Assembly (NCBI GenBank): GCA_043804635.1
Contig: JAZDIU010000089.1
Location: 14,589-78,588 of the forward strand
Direction of reading: 5' to 3'
DNA: 64,000 nt
Source: JAZDIU01 sp043804635
GTDB lineage: Bacteria > Chloroflexota > Dehalococcoidia > Dehalococcoidales > UBA2162
The position numbers and the translations under genes are program-made. The notes below the pieces were generated by a model. That model was not told the origin of the DNA. It did no database searches and saw nothing but the letters and a program-made list of their open reading frames with translations. Position 1 is the stretch's first letter; the number at the start of each line of letters is the position of its first letter. Positions 58,413 through 64,000 of this stretch are shown here, piece by piece.

Positions 58413-58741
58413 TACTCATTCTATCCCATTCAAGTTGAACTCTCTAGACTTTCCGCAAGCTTGGCGGGAATTCCACAATACCCACAATTGTCCCAATCTC
58501 GCCAGATAGATGACCCTTTCTATCCAGTGAAATATGACCTTTCAGGTATTGCCCTATTGATACAGCTTGTATAAATTGATAGGGCAAGTTTGTAAGGTGC
58601 TTGCGCAAAAGGCTAAGTAATAAAAACTGAGTGTGGTGACCAGTTCTGTTGCCTTTTTGTTTACAAGCACCTTAGTAGCAAGTAACTAGGAGGCTGAACC
58701 GGGAAGAATCGTTACTTCCACCTGGAACTACTACACTACTC

Positions 58742-58784
58742 AGGTGCCCAGCCACGAGGAGGTGTTGATATGGCTGAAAACTAG
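58742..58784 (+). repeat. Leader segment copy 1 with mini-ORF MAEN*
   Basis: The sequence around GAGGAGGTGTTGATATGGCT, with the ATG at 58770, encodes M-A-E-N then stop. It is closely similar to 60669..60718, where one base fewer keeps a 13-residue frame open. Both have a near-perfect GGAGGTG ribosome site. Confidence 0.7.
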
Positions 58785-58899
58785 TCCGACAATATTATAT
58801 TCTAGCGTAATTGCGCTGGGAACTTTTAGACATTATGTAATACTCATAGCCCTCAACTTAATGTCAGAAGGGATTATAAAAATAAAGCAGCTTAAAGTA

Positions 58900-58928
58900 T
58901 TGACAAAATTTGAGACGAGTGTTAGTCT
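58900..58928 (+). promoter_or_regulatory. Promoter of the first response regulator gene
   Basis: TTGACA (58900..58905) and TAGTCT (58923..58928) are 17 bp apart, 128 bp upstream of the coding start, leaving a long 5' leader with an eight-G tract. Confidence 0.5.
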
Positions 58929-59055
58929 ATGTCAAGGAAACATCTAGATTATTTTAAAATTCAATATAGCAACTCGAATATCGAGCCAACTTTTTTAAGT
59001 ATAAAAGTAGCTCTAGTCCTACTTAAGAGAGTTAATCCTTGGGGGGGGCGGAGCA

Positions 59056-59748
59056 ATGAAAGTTCTGGTAATTGAGGACGACAAGAAAGTCGTCAGTGAT
59101 ATAATTTTATGTCTGCGGTTAAGATACCCAGACGCGGTCGTGGTTTCGGCTGCGGAGGGTGGTGTTGGGGTGGATAGGATAGAGGCCGAAGCACCGGACT
59201 TGGTCATGGTAGATTCCTCTCTACCTGACGCAGATATCTTAAGCTTAATCACTAGAATCCGCGAATTCTCTAATGTTCCCTTGTTCGTTCTTTCTGAGTC
59301 AGAAACTGACATGGACAGAGCCAGGGGTTGGGAGGCTGGAGCAGATGAATATATTATCAAACCATTCAGTCCTATTGAGCTTCTGGCTACGGTGCAGGCG
59401 TTACTTCGGCGAACCAGAGGAATTGGGTTCAAACCGGAGCGCCTGATTTTCCTCAATGGTGAATTAACCATCAATTTCAGCTCACACGAGGTCGTCCGTT
59501 CCGGTACACCAGTTAAACTTACTCCCACCGAATATAAACTTCTTTCAGAACTGATAAGAAATGAAGGCAAGGTAATCACCCATAATGCTTTACTAGAAAA
59601 GGTCTGGGGTTCCGAATATACTGGTGACTACGGTTTTGTTAAAAAGTACATCTATCGCCTTCGCTTCAAACTTGAGAGTGATGCGAGAAAACCACGAATG
59701 CTTCTTGCCGAGCGAGGCATAGGTTATAAATTCGTCAAACCGATCTAG
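59056..59748 (+). CDS. OmpR/PhoB-family response regulator
   Basis: This 230-residue protein has an N-terminal receiver domain with the acidic pair in 'VLVIEDDKKVVSD', the phospho-acceptor Asp53 in 'DLVMVDSSLPD', Ser80 and the conserved Lys102 in 'IIKPFSPIELLATVQALL'. The C-terminal winged-helix DNA-binding domain has 'VVRSGTPVKLTPTEYKLLSE' and 'VWGSEYTGDYGFVKKYIYRL'. All residues needed for phosphorylation are present. No kinase is adjacent. It lies upstream of a second, atypical regulator and the two tubulin-like genes. A run of eight Gs lies just upstream of the GGAGC ribosome site. Confidence 0.95.
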   Translation: MKVLVIEDDKKVVSDIILCLRLRYPDAVVVSAAEGGVGVDRIEAEAPDLVMVDSSLPDADILSLITRIREFSNVPLFVLSESETDMDRARGWEAGADEYIIKPFSPIELLATVQALLRRTRGIGFKPERLIFLNGELTINFSSHEVVRSGTPVKLTPTEYKLLSELIRNEGKVITHNALLEKVWGSEYTGDYGFVKKYIYRLRFKLESDARKPRMLLAERGIGYKFVKPI

Positions 59749-59886
59749 TCAACCTACAAAAATCCCTATTCTAACCAGCCTCATTTTAATGTAAAAGGGC
59801 GCCTCCTAGACTAACAAGAAAAGTATTTGCTCTCCAGCCTCACTCTCAACCGAAATCAAGCAACTTCTCTGCCAGAGTAGTGTCCT

Positions 59887-59940
59887 AATTTTTCGTCAAT
59901 TTGGCACCAATTTTCAACCAAATTTCCACCGATTTTTACC
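59887..59940 (+). promoter_or_regulatory. Five tandem 11-bp direct repeats (PhoB-type operator candidate)
   Basis: Five units follow without gaps: AATTTTTCGTC, AATTTGGCACC, AATTTTCAACC, AAATTTCCACC and GATTTTTACC (11, 11, 11, 11 and 10 bp). OmpR/PhoB-type winged-helix dimers bind head-to-tail to 11-bp direct repeats, so this array looks like a regulator-binding site, about 60 bp upstream of the second regulator gene. A GTGCC-a-GGCAC palindrome follows at 59941..59951. Confidence 0.65.
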
Positions 59941-59997
59941 GTGCCAGGCACTTTGGGCGCCAGAATTTGCACCTTCATGTGATACGCTAAAAGTGCA

Positions 59998-60666
59998 ATG
60001 GACAGAATTAACACTACCGCAAAGCGAGTTAATATCCTCCTGATTGAAGAAGATTATAAGCTGGCACTAAAGATAGAGGCCGCTTTAGAAGAAGCCGGAT
60101 ACCAGGTTGTCAAAGCTAACAGTGCACTTGATGGGTTGAAGAGGCTATATGAATCATATCCTGACCTGGTTATCTTGGCTAGAGAACTTCCAATGCTGCA
60201 CGGAGAAGAGCCCTGCCTTCGTATCCGGCAGGCTTCTTATTTACCTATAATTGTCCTAGGTAGCCAAAATGAAGCAGCCGGCATACTCGAACTCGGAGCT
60301 GATGCTTTCATGGTAAAACCCCCGGACCCCAATGAGCTAGTAGCTAGAGTGCACTCCTTGCTACGCCGTAAATTAGAAGACGACCCCCCGGGAGGCAATC
60401 CCATAATTGGCAAAAACCGCTCGACTAAAAAAGTAAGGAGCTCAAGTAAACTCACTACTACCGAGTTCCGTGTTGCTTCCTGCTTAATGCGCAACAAGGG
60501 AAGGTTACTCGGTTATTATCAGCTTATCGCTGAGGTCTGGGGTGGAAAGATGGTGAGTACCGACACTCTTCATTTCTTTATTCGCAAGCTACAACAAAAG
60601 TTAACCGGTGCCAGAATATTTTCGTTAAGGGGAGTTGGCTACTATTTATCCGATGTTACCAAATGA
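59998..60666 (+). CDS. Atypical winged-helix response regulator lacking phospho-Asp
   Basis: This 222-residue protein has the same layout as the regulator before it: a receiver fold with 'VNILLIEEDYKLALKIEAAL' and Lys107 in 'FMVKPPDPNELVARVHSLL', then a winged helix ('SKLTTTEFRVASCLMRNKGR' and 'LIAEVWGGKMVSTDTLHFFI'). The phospho-acceptor position holds Ala61 ('DLVILARELPML') instead of Asp, so it cannot be switched on by ordinary phosphorylation. It may be constitutively active, or pair with the upstream regulator as a heterodimer. An array of 11-bp direct repeats lies just upstream. Confidence 0.92.
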   Translation: MDRINTTAKRVNILLIEEDYKLALKIEAALEEAGYQVVKANSALDGLKRLYESYPDLVILARELPMLHGEEPCLRIRQASYLPIIVLGSQNEAAGILELGADAFMVKPPDPNELVARVHSLLRRKLEDDPPGGNPIIGKNRSTKKVRSSSKLTTTEFRVASCLMRNKGRLLGYYQLIAEVWGGKMVSTDTLHFFIRKLQQKLTGARIFSLRGVGYYLSDVTK

Positions 60667-60668
60667 TA

Positions 60669-60737
60669 GGTGCTCAACAGCAAGGAGGTGTTGATATGGC
60701 TGAAACTAGTCAGACAACAAATTACTTAGGGAATTAA
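60669..60737 (+). CDS. Leader segment copy 2 with 13-residue mini-ORF
   Basis: The ATG at 60696 has an ideal AAGGAGGTG ribosome site 5 bases upstream and opens a 13-codon frame (MAETSQTTNYLGN, stop at 60737), 57 bp before the first tubulin-like gene. The same leader upstream of the first regulator (58742..58784) is broken after four codons. A short translated leader could modulate expression of the downstream gene, but no terminator or attenuator pair is evident. The real coding status is uncertain. Confidence 0.4.
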   Translation, partial: GAQQQGGVDMAETSQTTNYLGN

Positions 60738-60794
60738 TATCCCTGCTTCGAATTTGGCCTTTACAAAACATTAAATTGATTTAGGAGGTATGAA

Positions 60795-61994
60795 ATGAAA
60801 TTAGTTGTAGTCGGCTTCGGACAGTGCGGCGGGAAAATCGCTGACGAATTCAGCAGACTCAACGCCCGGGCACGACTTCACCGGAGAATCCATGTATTAG
60901 ATGACATTTTTGCCGTAAATACCGATACCTGTGATTTGAGCACTTTAACCAATATATCGAGTGATTACCAGCACAGAATTCTAATGGGAAATCGGCGGAC
61001 TGCCGGCCATGGAGTGGGCAAATTGAACGAGGTCGGCGCTGAAATAGCTAAGAAAGACGCCGATAAGGTGATTGAAGCCGTAAGGTCGGCAAGAGGCTTT
61101 TACGAGACGGACGCTTTCCTGCTCGTTGCCAGCGCCGCTGGTGGTACCGGTTCAGGCTCGATGCCGATTATTGCCCAGACAATCAAAGAACGCTTCTGGG
61201 GCAAACCGATTTACGCCCTGGTTATTCTGCCATTCGACCATGAAGTGAAGTCTTGCGCAAAGGCGTTTTCGAATACAGCCACCTGTCTGAAGGCTATCTA
61301 TTCGGTTGCGGACGCCGTCTTTTTGGTCGATAACCAGCGATACATCGAAAAAGACTCTTCACTCTTGAACAATATGAGTGCCATAAACAAGTTAATAGTG
61401 GACCCCTTCTACGACCTACTCTGTGCCGGTGAAGAGAAGAAAGCCAAACGTATCGGTTCCAAAGTACTCGATGCCGGAGACATCTTTGCTACCGCCCGGG
61501 GATGGACCTCACTCGGTTATGGTATATCACAGTTGCCTACCTTCAAACTCCGATGGTGGAAGCAGCGCAATTTCAGAAATAAGGGCACCGAAGTCCATAA
61601 AGGCATAGGAGCTATGGACCAGGCTATAAGCAACCTGTCATTTCGCTGTGACCCCAAGGATGCATCAACTGTGCTTTATCTCGTATCAGCACCGACTCAA
61701 GAGATGAATATGGACCTTGTCAAAGAACTCGTGGACTACCTGGCCGAGTTAGCCCCTCAGGCTACTATCAGGTACGGTGATTATCCTCGCGGAGAAAGCA
61801 CGCTCAAAATCACCCTCATTCTTTCCCAGCTTGGCCGCGTGGATGTCGTCAAGAATTATTATGACAAGATGCCTGACTTAATCCTGGAAAGAGAGAGACG
61901 GGACCTGGAAAATGAAGGCAATCTCAGGGAACTAGCGAATGCCTCGATAGCCGTGCCATCACTGTTCGGAGGGAATGGAGAAAACAAGCAATAA
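60795..61994 (+). CDS. Tubulin/FtsZ-superfamily GTPase, paralogue 1
   Basis: This 399-residue protein has the tubulin/FtsZ nucleotide fold. The first GTP loop is 'LVVVGFGQCGGKIADEF' (GQCGG as in tubulin). The signature loop is 'LVASAAGGTGSGSMPIIAQT' (GGTGSG, residues 116-121), the ribose-contact segment is 'AVFLVDNQRYI', and the T7-like catalytic loop 'KVLDAGDIFATARGW' keeps Asp226 and Asp229. It is not canonical FtsZ, because it has no GGGTGTG and no FtsZ-type N-terminal extension, although the tail 'SIAVPSLFGG' recalls the short FtsZ C-terminal peptide. The protein is probably a polymer-forming GTPase. A TAGGAGGT ribosome site precedes it. Its closest relative is the next gene. Confidence 0.85.
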   Translation: MKLVVVGFGQCGGKIADEFSRLNARARLHRRIHVLDDIFAVNTDTCDLSTLTNISSDYQHRILMGNRRTAGHGVGKLNEVGAEIAKKDADKVIEAVRSARGFYETDAFLLVASAAGGTGSGSMPIIAQTIKERFWGKPIYALVILPFDHEVKSCAKAFSNTATCLKAIYSVADAVFLVDNQRYIEKDSSLLNNMSAINKLIVDPFYDLLCAGEEKKAKRIGSKVLDAGDIFATARGWTSLGYGISQLPTFKLRWWKQRNFRNKGTEVHKGIGAMDQAISNLSFRCDPKDASTVLYLVSAPTQEMNMDLVKELVDYLAELAPQATIRYGDYPRGESTLKITLILSQLGRVDVVKNYYDKMPDLILERERRDLENEGNLRELANASIAVPSLFGGNGENKQ

Positions 61995-62030
61995 GTAAAG
62001 CCCATAGAGCGAGGTTCGCTACAGGGAATA

Positions 62031-62087
62031 GGTAGTCGGTCTCTTTACTTAATAAAGTTTAACTTAGAAGTAGAGAGACCGCCTGCC
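62031..62087 (+). other. Hairpin between the two tubulin-like genes
   Basis: The 20-base left arm (starting GGTAGTCGGTCTC) and the right arm (ending GACCGCCTGCC) pair, with only a few mismatches or G-U pairs, around a 17-base loop. No U run follows, so it is more likely an mRNA-processing or stability element than a terminator. It would let the two paralogues be made at different levels. Confidence 0.6.
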
Positions 62088-62128
62088 ACATATCAATCTT
62101 AAACTTTTAAAATCTGAAAGAGGCTTTT

Positions 62129-63292
62129 ATGAAATTAGCTGTTATCGGACTTGGACAATGCGGTGGTAACATTGCTAACGAATTCGCTCGTTTGAACCTG
62201 CGCGCGCACGTTGTCCGCGGAGTCGATATAGTTACCAGCGCTCTGGCGGTTAATACCGACGCTGCCGAACTAAGCAACTTAACACATATCAATCCTGACT
62301 TCCAACACCGGATCCTCATCGGTAGTCGAGAGACCGGCGGTCATGGTGTCGGCAAAATCAACGAGTTGGGAGCAGAGGTAGCCAGGCAGAATACTGATAG
62401 GGTTATTATGGCTCTGAAAAACTCCCCGCAATTTCTGGAAACAGATGCCTTTTTACTCACTGCCGGCGCTGCCGGCGGTACCGGCTCCGGCTCGATAGCC
62501 GTAATGACGCAATACATTAAAGAGCTCTATGCAAATAAACCAATCTACAATCTTATCGTCCTCCCCTTTAAACAAGAAGAAACCGCTGAGGAGAGAGGGA
62601 TATATAATGTAGCCACCTGCCTTAAATCGAGCTACTTAGTAGCCGATGCCATATTTCTTGTCGATAACCAGAGGTTTATCAGTAAAGGTATCCCAACCAG
62701 GAACGATATGTCCAGAATTAATGCAATGATTGTCGAACCGTTTTACAATTTGCTCTGTGCCGGCGAAGAAAAAAAATTCAAATACATCGGTTCAAAATTA
62801 CTCGATGCCGGTGACATTATACAAACTCTGGAAGGATGGACCACCATCGGCTATGGGCAGTCCAAAACCCCGCTAGTCAAATCTTTTGCTAGAGACCCCA
62901 ACGATTTCAGAAATAAGATAGTTGAAACCCAGAAGGGACTCCAGGTTATGCTTGACGCGTTAAGCTCTTTATCGCTCAAGTGTGAGCCAGTAGAATCGAA
63001 ACGAGCTTTATACCTGGTCTCAGCACCTGATAAGGAGATTAATATGGAGCTGGTCAATAATCTCGGTACGCATTTGAGAAAGATAGCCCCTGCCGCTGAA
63101 GTCAGGAGCGGCGATTACCCAAGAGAGAAAGGGCTGCTGAATATTACGGTAGTTATGTCGCAAATCAGTCATATAGAGAAAATAATGGGCTATTTTGCTA
63201 AAGCAATTAATCTTGTTTCCGCACTTACAAGACAACGGCAAATGACATCAGATGGTAACCTGGATTTCAATCTCATTCCATCGCTACTATAA
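62129..63292 (+). CDS. Tubulin/FtsZ-superfamily GTPase, paralogue 2
   Basis: This 387-residue protein aligns with the previous one residue for residue over the first 230 positions. The GTP loops are 'LAVIGLGQCGGNIANEFARL' and 'LLTAGAAGGTGSGSIAVMTQ' (GGTGSG 116-121), with 'AIFLVDNQRFISKG' for the ribose and 'KLLDAGDIIQTLEGW' with Asp226 and Asp229 in the T7-like loop. The two copies differ strongly in surface segments and in the C-terminal tail ('NLDFNLIPSLL'). They are therefore old paralogues and could form a mixed polymer, like alpha and beta tubulin, or separate filaments. A weak GAAAGAGG ribosome site precedes the start. Confidence 0.85.
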   Translation: MKLAVIGLGQCGGNIANEFARLNLRAHVVRGVDIVTSALAVNTDAAELSNLTHINPDFQHRILIGSRETGGHGVGKINELGAEVARQNTDRVIMALKNSPQFLETDAFLLTAGAAGGTGSGSIAVMTQYIKELYANKPIYNLIVLPFKQEETAEERGIYNVATCLKSSYLVADAIFLVDNQRFISKGIPTRNDMSRINAMIVEPFYNLLCAGEEKKFKYIGSKLLDAGDIIQTLEGWTTIGYGQSKTPLVKSFARDPNDFRNKIVETQKGLQVMLDALSSLSLKCEPVESKRALYLVSAPDKEINMELVNNLGTHLRKIAPAAEVRSGDYPREKGLLNITVVMSQISHIEKIMGYFAKAINLVSALTRQRQMTSDGNLDFNLIPSLL

Positions 63293-63316
63293 TTTCAGCC
63301 AAAGTAAAGGAGCAAA

Positions 63317-64000
63317 ATGAACGAAAATAACGAGTCCGGTCAGAAAAGATTGAATCCAGAATGGAAAAGAAGACCCGGCGATACCCGAGATGCGGCCCAA
63401 CTCTTGGTTGATACGCACATCGCCGCTAAAGAAGCCAGAGAAACCGCCCGCATCACCACCAAGACCGCCGAAGAAGCCAGCGCCAGGGCTACTGAAGCTA
63501 CTGTGGCAGCGATAAACGCCTCCTTGCAAACCGCTTCTGAAATATTAGCCGCCAACGAAGAAGCCGTTAAAACAGCAAGAAAAGCCGAAGAGGCGAGTAC
63601 TAGAGCTATACAGGCTACTCAAGATGCGATTAGAACGTCGAAAGAGTCAACCCAGGAAGCCGTCCGGAGAGCCGAGGAAGCGATTAATCGGGCTACCCAG
63701 ACCGTCCAGGATGCGACTAAATCGTCCAGAGAAGCCGCCGCGGAGGCGATGAGAAAGGTCGAGGAGTTGAGTTACAGATCAACGCAGGCCGCTCAAGAAG
63801 CAATCAGGAAAGCCGAGGAAGCGATTAGCCGAGCTGCGCAGACTGCCCAGGAAGCGACTCGGGCGTCTAAAGAGGCCGCCGCAGAAGCAATGAGAAAATC
63901 TGAAGAAGCCAGCGCTAGAGCTATACAAACCGCTCAGGAAGCAGAGAGAAGGGCTGAAGAAGCCGCAACGGAAGCCACGGAAACGGCAATTAATGCTAAA
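63317..64000 (+). CDS. Alanine-rich helical repeat protein (5' part)
   Basis: The frame is open from an ATG with a GGAG ribosome site to the window edge (228 codons), with no stop. After a polar N-terminus ('QKRLNPEWKRRPGDTRDAAQ') nearly all residues are Ala, Glu, Arg, Lys, Thr, Gln or Ser in long helix-forming runs. From about residue 110 there is an 18-18-11-residue pattern: 'RKAEEAISRAAQTAQEAT' and 'RASKEAAAEAM' recur, with a 47-residue super-repeat. The 11- and 18-residue periods fit 3.6-residue-per-turn amphipathic helices, as in lipid-binding or stress-protective proteins, as well as a long coiled coil. There is no membrane segment. It follows the second tubulin-like gene by 24 bp and is probably its partner. 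Confidence 0.75.
   Translation, partial: MNENNESGQKRLNPEWKRRPGDTRDAAQLLVDTHIAAKEARETARITTKTAEEASARATEATVAAINASLQTASEILAANEEAVKTARKAEEASTRAIQATQDAIRTSKESTQEAVRRAEEAINRATQTVQDATKSSREAAAEAMRKVEELSYRSTQAAQEAIRKAEEAISRAAQTAQEATRASKEAAAEAMRKSEEASARAIQTAQEAERRAEEAATEATETAINAK

Larger units (their letters stand above)
58413..59055. other. Long intergenic stretch before the regulator-tubulin cluster
   Basis: No real gene is seen in this 643-bp gap. It holds a long-range inverted repeat AAGGTGCTTG (58594..58603)/CAAGCACCTT (58664..58673), a leader-like segment (58742..58784) duplicated upstream of the first tubulin-like gene, and a promoter (58900..58928). A CTCGA/TCGAG palindrome (58973..58985) and an eight-G run (59041..59048) just before the next ribosome site also occur. 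Confidence 0.6.

Noticed and set aside
1..64000. tRNA, rRNA or CRISPR arrays
   Set aside because: No cloverleaf T-arm motifs in the right context, no rRNA segments and no regularly spaced direct repeats were seen. A GGTTCGAATCC string at about 18.835 kb is part of the PAS kinase.

Overview
The window looks like a chromosomal segment of a mesophilic anaerobe of roughly even base composition, most likely a member of the Dehalococcoidia (Chloroflexota). This is inferred from gene style: a bacterial Elp3, a complete trp operon behind a T-box, twin TRAP operons with anaerobic flavoproteins, soluble NuoEFG-type subunits, a GuaB3-type IMP dehydrogenase, and many small zinc-ribbon proteins. No rRNA or tRNA was recognised, so the assignment is not firm. 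The sequence is dense, mostly in short operons, and is peppered with short palindromic dispersed repeats, several of them inside genes.

Layout. 0-2.2 kb: the 3' end of ftsH and an AbrB/VapC toxin-antitoxin pair flanked by a 101-bp direct repeat made of a vapC tail joined to a queF tail. 2.3-3.4 kb: an unknown protein with a HEPN-like C-terminus. 3.4-9.7 kb: a leftward sulfur operon (rrf2/iscR-like, cysK, nifS, AIR-synthase-like gene, larE) followed by radA. 9.75-11.8 kb: divergent elp3 and a Trm9-like methyltransferase. 11.9-16.3 kb: a transporter, coaE, comF, thpR and an amidohydrolase. 16.3-20.9 kb: a ten-PAS-domain histidine kinase. 21.1-21.8 kb: hicBA plus a broken hicB. 21.8-28.75 kb: trpEGDCFBA with a tryptophan T-box and promoter. 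28.8-30.9 kb: a small membrane protein, a Vps62-like lipoprotein and a small mobile-type hypothetical gene. 31-34.3 kb: NADH-oxidising NuoE/F/G-like subunits, with an RHH-like N-terminus on NuoE. 34.5-38 kb: zinc-ribbon proteins, two unknowns and guaB3. 38.1-48.9 kb: two TRAP transporters, an iron-sulfur flavoprotein, a degenerate transposase, a ferredoxin and an FAD-dependent reductase. 48.9-52.7 kb: rsmI, metG and a polyprenyl synthase. 53-54.5 kb: queF and a hydroxyisobutyrate-dehydrogenase-like gene. 55-58.4 kb: ispD, ispF, cysE, cysS. 58.7-64 kb: two PhoB-type regulators, two tubulin/FtsZ-like GTPases and an alanine-rich helical repeat protein that runs off the window.

How the genes work together. 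Cysteine and sulfur are a recurring theme: cysE makes O-acetylserine, cysK makes cysteine, nifS extracts sulfur, larE transfers sulfur, the Fe-S-type Rrf2 regulator probably senses demand, and cysS charges tRNA. The TRAP, flavoprotein and ferredoxin island looks like uptake and reduction of an unknown organic acid. The best candidate for an undescribed system is the last 5 kb: paired tubulin-like GTPases, each with GTP-binding and catalytic residues visible, with a long 11/18-residue-repeat helical partner. They lie behind paired winged-helix regulators, one lacking its phospho-acceptor, and an array of five 10-11-bp direct repeats that resembles a PhoB-type operator.
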